Source: JAGRGG01 sp965217265 (GTDB taxonomy: Bacteria; Pseudomonadota; Alphaproteobacteria; Geminicoccales; Geminicoccaceae). Taken from it: a DNA stretch of 64,000 bases. A program made the position numbers and the translations under genes. The DNA is taken from positions 496,001 to 560,000 of the forward strand of contig CBDCHP010000018.1 of NCBI GenBank assembly GCA_965217265.1, written 5' to 3'. The notes below the pieces were generated by a model. The model saw only the letters and a list, made by a program, of their open reading frames with translations. It was not told the DNA's origin and searched no databases. Positions 18,042 to 26,200 of the stretch are shown piece by piece (within the stretch, counting starts at the first letter, position 1; the number at the start of each line of letters is the position of its first letter).

Positions 18042-19220
18042 CTACGCTGCTATGACGCTACTTTTTCGCCGTCCACCGACGACAGTCACGATGGCAGCCA
18101 GTGCTATGCTGCCCGCAGCGCCGAGTGCGAGCGCTGCGAAGCCTGATCCCGCATAAAGTAGCCCTAACAGGAGCGGTCCGGCGAGCGCGCCCGCGTAGGT
18201 GACGGCGCTGTTGAGACCGAGCACCGTGCCCCGCTCGACACCACCAAGCTTGCCGAGCCGCAGAACGATCACGTTGAGCACGAAATGGTTGGCAAAGCCC
18301 CAGACGAAGGCGGCCACAAACGCCCCAGTTTGGAAAGCCATCGTAACCGGCATGGTGGCATAGGCCAGCATCACGAACCCAAGCGCAAAAGGTAGCATAC
18401 GCGCTGGGCCGATCCGGTCGACGATGCGGTCGCCTACGCTCGCGATGCCGAAGCCGATACCGTAGGCAAGCACGACCAGACCGGCCATCGAGGCGGACAT
18501 GGTCAGCGCGGCGCGCAGGTGATCGCCGAAGAAGGCGTAGGTGCCGTAGAAGGCCGTCATGAACAGGAACTGCGCGACGAGCAGCGCTGGCACGCCTGTG
18601 ATCCGCGCCGCAGCAAGCGTTACAAGAGCGCTGGGTCGATCATCCGCAGAGACGCCAGTTTTTGGGTCTGCTTTCGGCAGCCTAGAGAACCCGACCAAAC
18701 TGATTAGCACGAGAAGGCCGAGAGCGACGTAGCTCGCGTGCCAGCCGAAACGTTCAGCGATGAAAGCCGATACCGGCACACCCGCGACGAGCGAGACCGA
18801 CCATCCCGTCAGGACGCGGCCGAGCACCCGGGCGCCTTCTTCCTCGCCTCCGGTTGCGGTCGCAGCTGCATAGATCGCCGGCAGCATGACGCCCGCCGCC
18901 AGTCCGGCCGCGGCCTGAGCGAAAGCAAGCATGATCCACGAGCCAGCCAGCGCGCTGCCGAAGGTCGCGAGCGCAAGGAGGACGGACCCGGCGACGAGGA
19001 CGGCGCGCACGCCGTAGCGATCGATGGTGAAGCCGAGGAACAGAGCGGATAGGGCGGTGGCACCCCCATAGGCAGCGATCGCTCGGGAAATGACGAGCGG
19101 CGTGGTTGCCAAGTCGCGCGCTACATCGGTGAGGACCGGGGACAGCACGAGCGAATTCGAGCCGATGACGGCAACCCCGAGCAGCAGGACGAACGTAAGC
19201 CAACCCTTCGACACGTGCAT
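18042..19220 (-). CDS. Major facilitator superfamily transporter (efflux type)
   Basis: The 392-residue protein shows 12 hydrophobic helices and the MFS loop 2-3 motif in the form GFTIDRYGVRAVLVAGS. The pattern resembles the arabinose/drug efflux branch (AraJ/YdhP-like), for example LTGWSVSLVAGVPVSAFI. It lies divergent to an Lrp-type regulator with 76 bases between, so the regulator probably controls it and the substrate is likely an amino acid or related compound; this is inference. The gene is convergent with the universal stress protein gene, about 150 bases away. Its codon use is slightly less GC-biased than its neighbours, which may reflect separate acquisition with the Lrp gene. Confidence 0.88.
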   Translation of the reverse strand: MHVSKGWLTFVLLLGVAVIGSNSLVLSPVLTDVARDLATTPLVISRAIAAYGGATALSALFLGFTIDRYGVRAVLVAGSVLLALATFGSALAGSWIMLAFAQAAAGLAAGVMLPAIYAAATATGGEEEGARVLGRVLTGWSVSLVAGVPVSAFIAERFGWHASYVALGLLVLISLVGFSRLPKADPKTGVSADDRPSALVTLAAARITGVPALLVAQFLFMTAFYGTYAFFGDHLRAALTMSASMAGLVVLAYGIGFGIASVGDRIVDRIGPARMLPFALGFVMLAYATMPVTMAFQTGAFVAAFVWGFANHFVLNVIVLRLGKLGGVERGTVLGLNSAVTYAGALAGPLLLGLLYAGSGFAALALGAAGSIALAAIVTVVGGRRKSSVIAA

Positions 19221-19296
19221 AACTCCCGTTTGTATGCCATCAGATGATCAACTCGATGAGGCGAACAGTGTTCGGTGACAAGTTGGAAACAGCGAG

Positions 19297-19797
19297 ATGA
19301 CGGAAGAAACGAAGCGCGTTCAGCGCACCACACGTTCGGCACAGTCCCTCGATGCCAAAGATCGAATGCTATTAGGGCTGCTTTCGGAGGATGCGACGTA
19401 TTCCTACGCTCAGCTCGGCGAGCGTATCGCCCTGTCGGCTCCGGCCGTCCACGAACGGGTAAAGCGCCTCAAGCGCGGTGGTGCGATCCGGGGAACAGTC
19501 GCTCAACTCGACGGCCCAGCAGTCGGGCGACCGCTCCTCGCCTTCGTCCATGTCGATACCGGAGGATGGGGTGCGAAGGGTGCGTTCCTCGAAATGCATC
19601 GTGAGCCGGATGTCGAGGAGGTCCATACCGTTACGGGTGACGCCTGCATTCTCATGAAGGTGCGCTGCCGCGACGCACAGGCACTGGAAGACTTGTTGGC
19701 GCGCATTTATACGGTCGAAGGTGTTCGAGGCACACGCAGTTATATTGCTCTTTCGACTTATCTAGAGCGAGGACCACAAGCTAAGCTAAGCGAATAG
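19297..19797 (+). CDS. Lrp/AsnC-family transcriptional regulator
   Basis: The 166-residue protein has an N-terminal winged helix-turn-helix (about residues 17-62: LDAKDRMLLGLLSEDATYSY, LSAPAVHERVKRLKRGGAI) and a C-terminal RAM/AsnC ligand domain (VEEVHTVTGDACILMKVRC, LARIYTVEGVRGTRSYIALS). Such regulators form octamers that respond to amino acids. The divergent MFS gene is the obvious target. The gap between the two genes contains GATGATCAACTCGATGAG, a possible half-symmetric operator, though not proven. Composition is lower in GC than the flanks. Confidence 0.92.
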   Translation: MTEETKRVQRTTRSAQSLDAKDRMLLGLLSEDATYSYAQLGERIALSAPAVHERVKRLKRGGAIRGTVAQLDGPAVGRPLLAFVHVDTGGWGAKGAFLEMHREPDVEEVHTVTGDACILMKVRCRDAQALEDLLARIYTVEGVRGTRSYIALSTYLERGPQAKLSE

Positions 19798-20117
19798 ACT
19801 CGTTCTATTCAATCAGCACATAGAAAACGACAACATCGAATACACACGGTCAAAGGTAATATGTTGGAGATGGATTGTAATGCGCGTTCTAAAACATCGC
19901 GAACGGCGGGCCTGGAGCCCAGCGAAACGCTTTGATATGGTGAGACGTCACCGCGTCGATCGACGGCGAACGTCCTGTGCCGGCATCGTGGATGCGCGCT
20001 GCACGGTGTTGGAGAACCGCTCGAAGCCGATCAGGACGCCGATCACACATCCGAGCAGAACCCGCTGCTGGCCGCGACGGAAGCCGCGTTTCAGGGCACG
20101 GCGTTCTTGCAAACCGC
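19798..20117. other. Intergenic stretch without a recognised gene
   Basis: The first 80 bases after the Lrp stop are AT-rich and contain a weak GAATAG/CTATTC inverted repeat at the stop codon. From about 19960 to 20115 the minus strand is open and would encode a short piece with one hydrophobic segment (GQQRVLLGCVIGVLIGFERF) and a basic tail. It has no clear start and is in a different frame from uraD. I cannot identify it; it may be a gene remnant or chance reading. Confidence 0.4.
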
Positions 20118-20630
20118 TCAGCCCCCCGCCAGCAACGCCTCGATCCGCAGGCGCGCGATCGTCTCGATCGCCTCGATCGTGCCGGCCAGTTCGGTGTCGG
20201 GGTCGTGGTCGAGGCGGCGCTCGAAGGCTTCGAGGATCGCGTCCTTCGAGCGGCCGCGCACCGCCATGATGAAGGGAAAGCCGAACTTTGCCTTGTAGGC
20301 CTCGTTCAATTCGGTGAAGCGGCCGAATTCCTCGGGCGAGAGGCGATCGAGGCCGGCGCCGTGCTGCTCGATCGCGGACGCCGGCGTCAAATCGTCGGCG
20401 TCGGCGAGGCGCCCGGCCAGGTCGGGATGGGCGCGGATCAGGACCAAGATCGCTTCCGGACCCTTGCGCCGCATCGCCGCGCACATGGCGGCGTGAAGCC
20501 CCTCCACGCTATCCTCCGCCGGGCCGATGCCGGCATCAAAGGCGTCCTCGGCGACCCAGGCGCTGTACTCGAAGACGCCGCCGAAGGTCGAAACGAAGGT
20601 GTCGCGGTCCATGGTGCTCGGCTGTTGCAT
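20118..20630 (-). CDS. uraD: 2-oxo-4-hydroxy-4-carboxy-5-ureidoimidazoline (OHCU) decarboxylase
   Basis: UraD converts OHCU to S-allantoin in uric acid breakdown. The 170-residue protein has the family markers: the catalytic His in RAHPDLAGRL (H68), the Glu in ASAIEQHGAGL (E88), SPEEFGRFTELNEAYKAKFG and the C-terminal FPFIMAVRGRSKDAILEAFE. It is divergent from xdhA with 225 bases between, which fits a shared purine-catabolism control region. No uricase or HIU hydrolase gene is in this window, so the rest of the route must be elsewhere. Confidence 0.93.
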   Translation of the reverse strand: MQQPSTMDRDTFVSTFGGVFEYSAWVAEDAFDAGIGPAEDSVEGLHAAMCAAMRRKGPEAILVLIRAHPDLAGRLADADDLTPASAIEQHGAGLDRLSPEEFGRFTELNEAYKAKFGFPFIMAVRGRSKDAILEAFERRLDHDPDTELAGTIEAIETIARLRIEALLAGG

Positions 20631-20855
20631 TCGCTCTCCTCAAGATCGGGCGATAAGCGCGTTGCAAGGGTTGGCGTTTTCGCTAAGCCTGACGGTGACG
20701 CACCGCAACGGAAAACAGACCCGATTGAGGCTTTGCGAGGGGCCGCGACGAAGACAATCCCTCTTGGTCGTATTTCAGCGCCATACCACCTATCGTGGAG
20801 GGTAGGCCCGTCTCAAGGGGGCCGAAGGTCGATAGGCGACAACGAGAGTTCTTTC

Positions 20856-22325
20856 ATGCGCCGCACGCTCCGCTTTCTCCTCGGCCACGAGCCTGTCGAA
20901 CTGACCGGGGTCGATCCGACCCAGACGGTCTACGAGTGGCTGCGCCGCGACGCGCACCGCAAGGGCACGAAGCAGGGCTGCGCCGAGGGCGACTGCGGCG
21001 CCTGCTCGGTCGTGGTCGTCCGGCCGGAGGGCGACGGCCTGAAGGCAATGGCGGTCAATTCGTGCATCCAGTTCGTCGGCACGCTGGACGGGGCGCAACT
21101 GCTCACCGTCGAGGACTTGAAGGGGCCGGACGGGCGGCTGCACCGGGTGCAGCGGGCGGTGGTCGAGCGGCACGGCTCGCAGTGCGGCTTCTGCACGCCG
21201 GGCTTTATCATGGCGCTCTACGCGCTGGACCGGCGCGGCGGGCCGAGGGACTACGAGGCGGCGGTGGACGAACTGGCCGGGAACCTCTGCCGCTGCACCG
21301 GCTACGGCTCGATCATCGAGGCGGCGCTGGCGATGAGGGACACGCAAGGCGCCGGCGAGCACCTGAGCGGGCGCGAGGCGTGGGTGCGCGAGCGCTTGAG
21401 CGCGTGGCGCGACGACGCGACGCTCGCCGTGGGCAAGGGCGGCCGCACCTTCTACGCGCCCGCGACGCTCGCCGATCTCTGCGCCCTCTACGCCGATTAC
21501 CCAAACGCCGCGCTGGTGGCGGGCTCGACCGACGTCGGTTTGTGGGTGACGAAGCAGGACCGGGCGCTCGATCCGGTGATCTGGCTCGGCCGGGTGGCGG
21601 ACCTGCGCACGATCGTCGAGGACGCGGACGGCCTCGATGTCGGCGCCGGCGTCGCCTACACCGACGCGCTGGAGGCCGTCGGGCGCCTCTACCCGGACGC
21701 GGGCGAACTGTTCCGGCGCCTGGGCTCCGTCCAGATCCGCAACACCGGCACGATCGGCGGCAACGTCGCCAACGGCTCGCCGATCGGCGACAGCCCGCCC
21801 TTCCTGATCGCCGTCGACGCGCGGGTCGTATTGCGCCACCGCGACCATCGGCGCGAACTGGCGCTGGAGGACTTCTTCCTCGCCTACGGCGAGCAGGACC
21901 GGAGGCCGGGCGAGATCGTCGAGCGCATCCTGGTCCCGGCACCGAAGGCGGGGCAGGAATTGCGCTGCTACAAGATCTCGAAGCGCTTCGACCAGGACAT
22001 CTCGGCCGTCTCGGCCGGGGTGCGCGTCACGCTCTTAAACGGCGTCGTTGCGGATGCCCGCGTCGCCTACGGCGGCATGGCGGCGACGCCCAAGCGCGCG
22101 CTGCTGGCCGAGGCGGCGCTCATAGGCCGGGTCTGGAACGAGGCCGTGGTGCAAGACGCGATGAATGCGCTTGCCGACGACTTCGCCCCCCTCACCGACG
22201 CCCGCGCCTCAGCCGCCTATCGGATGAAGGTAGCGCAAAACCTGCTGCTCAAATTCTACCACGAGACCCAAGGCGAAGGCGGCCAGATCCGGCTCGTCGG
22301 GCGCGGCAGGGTCTCGCATGGCTGA
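20856..22325 (+). CDS. xdhA: Xanthine dehydrogenase small subunit (2Fe-2S and FAD)
   Basis: This subunit carries two [2Fe-2S] clusters and FAD and passes electrons from the molybdenum subunit to NAD. Cluster 1 ligands are C42, C47, C50 and C70 (GCAEGDCGAC, VNSC). Cluster 2 ligands are C110, C113, C145 and C147 (SQCGFCTPGF, GNLCRCTGY). The FAD domain follows from about residue 190 (ALVAGSTDVGLWVTKQ, IRNTGTIGGNVANGSPIGD). ATG 20856 gives 489 residues, the normal XdhA length; a longer reading runs back into non-coding DNA. It overlaps xdhB by 8 bases. Confidence 0.96.
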   Translation: MRRTLRFLLGHEPVELTGVDPTQTVYEWLRRDAHRKGTKQGCAEGDCGACSVVVVRPEGDGLKAMAVNSCIQFVGTLDGAQLLTVEDLKGPDGRLHRVQRAVVERHGSQCGFCTPGFIMALYALDRRGGPRDYEAAVDELAGNLCRCTGYGSIIEAALAMRDTQGAGEHLSGREAWVRERLSAWRDDATLAVGKGGRTFYAPATLADLCALYADYPNAALVAGSTDVGLWVTKQDRALDPVIWLGRVADLRTIVEDADGLDVGAGVAYTDALEAVGRLYPDAGELFRRLGSVQIRNTGTIGGNVANGSPIGDSPPFLIAVDARVVLRHRDHRRELALEDFFLAYGEQDRRPGEIVERILVPAPKAGQELRCYKISKRFDQDISAVSAGVRVTLLNGVVADARVAYGGMAATPKRALLAEAALIGRVWNEAVVQDAMNALADDFAPLTDARASAAYRMKVAQNLLLKFYHETQGEGGQIRLVGRGRVSHG

Positions 22326-24702
22326 GACGAGCGTCCCGCACGTTCAAGGCGACAAGGTCCAAGGGCCGGGCGGCGACCCGCGTCCGGCCGCGCGCGATCT
22401 GTCGGCGGCGGCGGGCGGCGTTGGCCTCGCACACGCCCACGACAGTGCCGCCAAGCACGTCACCGGCGAGGCGGTCTACACCGACGACATCGAGGAGCCC
22501 GCCCGCCTCGTCGAGGTCCACCTCGCCTACGCGACGCGGGCGCGGGCGCGGCTCGCACGCCTCGACCTCGACCCGGTGCGCCGGGCGCCCGGCGTCGTCG
22601 CCGTGGCGGCGGCGGCGGACGTACCGGGCAAGAACGACATCAGCCCAACCGGCGTCGGCGACGAGCCGCTGTTCGCCGAGGGCGGGGTCGCCTACCACGG
22701 CCAGCCCTTGTTCGCGGTCGCGGCCCGCACCGTGCATCAGGCCCGCCGGGCGGCCCGGCTCGCCGTCATCGAGTACGAGGACCTGGAGCCCGTCCTCTCG
22801 ATCGAGGAGGCGCTGGCGAGGGGGCAATTCGTCTGGCCCAAGGGCGAGATGAAGCGCGGCGACCTCGACGCCGCCCGCGCGGGGGCACCGCACCGCTTGG
22901 CCGGTGCCATGACCATCGGCGGGCAGGACCATTTCTACCTCGAAGGGCAGGTCGCCCTGGCCGTGCCGGGCGAGGACGGCGACATGTTGGTCTATTCTTC
23001 CACCCAGCACCCTTCCGAGGTGCAGCACATGGTGGCGAAGGTCTTGGGCGAACCCGACCACGCCGTCACGGTCGAGGTGCGGCGCTTAGGCGGCGGCTTC
23101 GGCGGCAAGGAGACGCAGGCCAACCTCTACGCCTGCACGGCGGCCCTCGTCGCGCGCGTCACCGGCCGGCCGGCCAAGATCGTCGCCGACCGCGACGACG
23201 ACATGATCGTCACCGGCAAGCGGCACGACTTCAAGGTCCGCTACGACGTCGCCTTCCACGCCGACGGCCGGATCGAGGCGGTCGAGATGGACTTGGCCGC
23301 CCGCGCCGGGCACTCGGCCGACCTCTCCGGCCCGATCATCGACCGCGCGCTGTTCCACGCCGACAACGCCTACTTTTATCCTGCCGTCCACCTGACGGCG
23401 CACGCCTGCAAGACCAACACCGTCTCCAACACCGCCTTTCGCGGCTTCGGCGGGCCGCAGGGCATGGTCGCGGCCGAGCGGGTGATCGAGGAGATCGCCT
23501 ACGCCACCGGCCTCGACCCCTTAGACGTGCGGCGGCGCAACTTCTACGGGGACGCCCCGCGCGACCTCACCCCCTACCACATGCGCGTCACCGACAATAT
23601 CGCCCCCGACCTCGTCAATCGGCTGGCCGGGGACTGCGCCTACGTCGAGCGGCGCGAGGCGATCCGCGCCTTCAACGCCGACCACCCGCACTTCAAGCGC
23701 GGCATCGCGCTCACCCCGGTCAAGTTCGGCATCTCGTTCACGCTGACCGCCTACAACCAGGCCGGCGCGCTGCTCCACGTCTACAAGGACGGCAGCGTCG
23801 CCCTCAACCACGGCGGCACCGAGATGGGTCAGGGGCTCTACGTCAAGGTGGCGCAGGTGGTGGCCGACGAACTGCAAATCGACCTCGGCCGGATCAAGAT
23901 CACCGCGACGACGACGGCCAAGGTGCCCAACACCTCGGCGACGGCCGCGTCCTCCGGTTCGGACTTGAACGGGATGGCGGCGCAGAACGCCGCCCGGACC
24001 TTGAAGGAGCGCCTGATCGCCTTCGTCGCCGAAACGCATCAGGCCGATCCAGCGGAGGTCGAATGGCTGCCAGGATGCGTGCGGGTCAAGGGCGACGAGA
24101 TCGTCTTCAACGACCTCGTCCATCAAGCCTATCTCGGCCGCGTCCAGCTCTCGGCGACGGGCTTCTATAAGACGCCCGACATCCACTGGGACCGGGCGTC
24201 CGGCAAGGGACGGCCGTTCTACTATTTCTGCTACGGGGCGGCGTGCTCGGAAGTGACGGTCGACACGCTCACCGGCGAGTACCGGGTCGATCGGGCCGAC
24301 ATCCTGCACGACGTCGGCCGGTCCTTGAACCCGGCGATCGACCTCGGCCAGGTCGAGGGCGGCTTCGTCCAGGGCATGGGCTGGCTGACGACCGAGGAAC
24401 TGTGGTGGGACGACAAAGGGCGGCTCAGGACGCACGCGCCCTCGACCTACAAGATCCCTGCCGCCTCCGACCGGCCGCGGGTCCTCAACATCAAGCTCTA
24501 CGACGCCGCCAACCCTGAACCGACCATCCACCGCTCCAAGGCCGTCGGCGAGCCGCCCTTGATGCTCGGCATCTCGGTCTGGGCCGCGCTCTCGGACGCG
24601 GTCGCGTCGGTGGCGGACTACCGCCGCCCGCCGCGCCTCGACCCGCCGGCGACGCCGGAGAAGGTGCTGATGGCGATCGAGCGGCTGCGGGGGGACGGTT
24701 AG
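22318..24702 (+). CDS. xdhB: Xanthine dehydrogenase large subunit (molybdenum cofactor)
   Basis: XdhB binds the molybdenum cofactor and oxidises hypoxanthine to xanthine and xanthine to urate. The 794-residue protein has the cofactor-contact motifs RRLGGGFGGKET, AFRGFGGPQGM and HGGTEMGQGLYVKVAQ, and the catalytic Glu region SKAVGEPPLMLG near the C-terminus. Gene order xdhA-xdhB with overlap is standard, but the usual next gene, xdhC, is separated here by an Uma2-type gene and a palindromic element. The stop is directly followed by the ATG of that Uma2 gene. Confidence 0.97.
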   Translation: MAETSVPHVQGDKVQGPGGDPRPAARDLSAAAGGVGLAHAHDSAAKHVTGEAVYTDDIEEPARLVEVHLAYATRARARLARLDLDPVRRAPGVVAVAAAADVPGKNDISPTGVGDEPLFAEGGVAYHGQPLFAVAARTVHQARRAARLAVIEYEDLEPVLSIEEALARGQFVWPKGEMKRGDLDAARAGAPHRLAGAMTIGGQDHFYLEGQVALAVPGEDGDMLVYSSTQHPSEVQHMVAKVLGEPDHAVTVEVRRLGGGFGGKETQANLYACTAALVARVTGRPAKIVADRDDDMIVTGKRHDFKVRYDVAFHADGRIEAVEMDLAARAGHSADLSGPIIDRALFHADNAYFYPAVHLTAHACKTNTVSNTAFRGFGGPQGMVAAERVIEEIAYATGLDPLDVRRRNFYGDAPRDLTPYHMRVTDNIAPDLVNRLAGDCAYVERREAIRAFNADHPHFKRGIALTPVKFGISFTLTAYNQAGALLHVYKDGSVALNHGGTEMGQGLYVKVAQVVADELQIDLGRIKITATTTAKVPNTSATAASSGSDLNGMAAQNAARTLKERLIAFVAETHQADPAEVEWLPGCVRVKGDEIVFNDLVHQAYLGRVQLSATGFYKTPDIHWDRASGKGRPFYYFCYGAACSEVTVDTLTGEYRVDRADILHDVGRSLNPAIDLGQVEGGFVQGMGWLTTEELWWDDKGRLRTHAPSTYKIPAASDRPRVLNIKLYDAANPEPTIHRSKAVGEPPLMLGISVWAALSDAVASVADYRRPPRLDPPATPEKVLMAIERLRGDG

Positions 24703-25269
24703 ATGGGCACCGCCCTCGACGCAACTGCCCTGCGCGGCATCGACGACTTCCTCGCCTGGGTGCAGGGCCAGGACGGACGCTACGAGTTCGTCGAGGGCCG
24801 CGTCGTCGCGATGGCGGGCGGCAGCGAGGCGCACAACGACATCCAGGTCAACCTGCTCAGCCTCTTGAAGACGCGGCTGCGCGGCACCGGCTGCAAGCCG
24901 AACGGCCCCGACCTCCTCGTCGTCACGGCACCCGGCCGCCGCGGGCGCTTTCCCGACGCCAGCGTCAGTTGCGGCCGCGAGAACGAGGGCCGGATCACCC
25001 GCCCAGTCGTCCTGTTCGAGATCCTTTCCCCCGAGAGCGAGGCCCGCGACCGCGGCGAGAAGCTGCTCGAATACCGCACGATCCCGAGCCTCTGCCACTA
25101 CGTCCTGATCGCCCAGGACGCGGCGCGGGTCGAAGTCTACGGCCGCGAGGGTGCCGTGTGGACCCACACCGTCGTCGAGGGTCTCGACGCCGTGCTGCCG
25201 CTGCCGGCGATCGGGGTCGAGGTGCCGCTTCGTGATCTCTACGACGGTCTGGAGGAGGCGGTAGCATGA
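24703..25269 (+). CDS. Uma2-family (DUF820) putative endonuclease
   Basis: The 188-residue protein has the DUF820/Uma2 fold pattern of a PD-(D/E)XK nuclease: YEFVEGRVVAMAGGSEAHND, then FPDASVSCG, VLFEILSPESEARDRGEKL and IPSLCHYVLI. Members are abundant in cyanobacteria and many other genomes; activity is mostly unproven. Its ATG follows the xdhB stop with no gap, so it is co-transcribed with xdhAB. A nuclease-like protein has no known job in xanthine oxidation, so it is probably an insertion that became locked in the operon. Its TGA is also the beginning of palindromic copy C. Confidence 0.88.
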   Translation: MGTALDATALRGIDDFLAWVQGQDGRYEFVEGRVVAMAGGSEAHNDIQVNLLSLLKTRLRGTGCKPNGPDLLVVTAPGRRGRFPDASVSCGRENEGRITRPVVLFEILSPESEARDRGEKLLEYRTIPSLCHYVLIAQDAARVEVYGREGAVWTHTVVEGLDAVLPLPAIGVEVPLRDLYDGLEEAVA

Positions 25270-25418
25270 ACGCCGACGCGTCCGCTGCGCGGGGCTTTTT
25301 TTTCTTTCTTATTGCCAGTGTTAACCTAGGAGTTTGGTCACAACGCCGAGGGCCAGCCCCGAACAAAAACAAGAAAAAAGAAAAGAAAAGCCCCGCGCAG
25401 CGGACGCGAAGCGTTTGA
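25268..25418. repeat. Palindromic intergenic element, copy C
   Basis: Left arm begins in the Uma2 stop codon (TGAACGCCGACGCGTCCGC) and the right arm (GCGCAGCGGACGCGAAGCGT) runs into the first codons of xdhC. The T/C tract is at about 25296-25312 and the A/G tract at about 25364-25390. The centre is in the opposite orientation to copy A: TTGCCAGTGTTAAC is next to the left tract. It lies inside an operon, between two genes read in the same direction. Confidence 0.85.
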
Positions 25419-26200
25419 CCGCCGTCCTCGTCGAGGTCGTCGAAGCCCTCGGCTCGACGCCGCGCGGGGTCGGGACCTGGATGATCGTGGGCGCCGACAC
25501 GCTCAGCGGCACGATCGGCGGCGGCGAGCTGGAGTACCGCGCCATCCTGCGCGCCCGCTCGATGCTGGCCGAGGGCGCCCCCGACACGACCCTCGACCTG
25601 CCGCTCGGTCCCGCCTTGAACCAGTGCTGCGGCGGCTTCGCCAGGCTCGCCGTGCGCCGCCTGACGCCCGAGGTGCGGGCCGAACTCGACGCCAGGATCG
25701 CGGCCGAGCGCAGCACCCGCCCGCTCGTCTGCCTCTACGGCGCCGGGCACGTCGGCCGCGCCGTGGCCTCGGCACTCGCCCCCCTTCCCTGCCGCGTCCT
25801 GTGGGCCGACGCGCGGCCGGGGTTTCTGGACGACGCGCCGGCGGGCGTCGAGGCACGGGCGCTGGACCCTTTGGCCGCCGCCGCCGAGGCGCCGGACGGC
25901 GCCTTTCACCTCGTCGTGACCCACAGCCACCCGCTCGACCTCGCGGTCTGCGAGCTTGTCCTCAAGCGCGGCGGCTTCGCTTGGCTCGGGCTGATCGGCT
26001 CCGCCACCAAGCGGGCGCGGTTTGAATCGCGCCTCAAGGCGGCTGGCGTCGCGCCCCCGCTTCTGGCACGTCTGGTCTGCCCGATCGGGATCGGCGGCAT
26101 CAGGGGCAAGGAACCGGCCGTCATCGCCGCCTCCGTCGCGGCGCAACTGCTGCTGGCGTTCGAGGCGAACGCCGCGAGACGAAGCAAGGAGCGCGCTTGA
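25415..26200 (+). CDS. xdhC: Xanthine dehydrogenase accessory protein XdhC
   Basis: XdhC binds the molybdenum cofactor, promotes its sulfuration and inserts it into XdhB. Seen: VEALGSTPRGVGTWMIV, SGTIGGGELEY, the cofactor-ligand LGPALNQCCGGFARL, the Rossmann motif CLYGAGHVGRAVASALAP, THSHPLDLAVCELVLKRG, LGLIGSATKRARFESRL and the C-terminal CPIGIGGIRGKEPAVIAASV. The N-terminus is short: the family normally has about 15-20 more residues before the VEVVEALGSTPR strand. Here that part is replaced by palindromic copy C. The TTG at 25415 lies in the arm itself; an upstream in-frame TTG (25334) would make a fusion with element-derived sequence. It overlaps the next ABC gene by 4 bases. Confidence 0.9.
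   Translation: MTAVLVEVVEALGSTPRGVGTWMIVGADTLSGTIGGGELEYRAILRARSMLAEGAPDTTLDLPLGPALNQCCGGFARLAVRRLTPEVRAELDARIAAERSTRPLVCLYGAGHVGRAVASALAPLPCRVLWADARPGFLDDAPAGVEARALDPLAAAAEAPDGAFHLVVTHSHPLDLAVCELVLKRGGFAWLGLIGSATKRARFESRLKAAGVAPPLLARLVCPIGIGGIRGKEPAVIAASVAAQLLLAFEANAARRSKERA

Noticed and set aside
25334..25414. Upstream extension of xdhC into copy C
   Set aside because: The added residues are repeat-derived Lys/Arg/Glu sequence found in other copies, so they are not assumed to be native protein, though a real fusion is not excluded.
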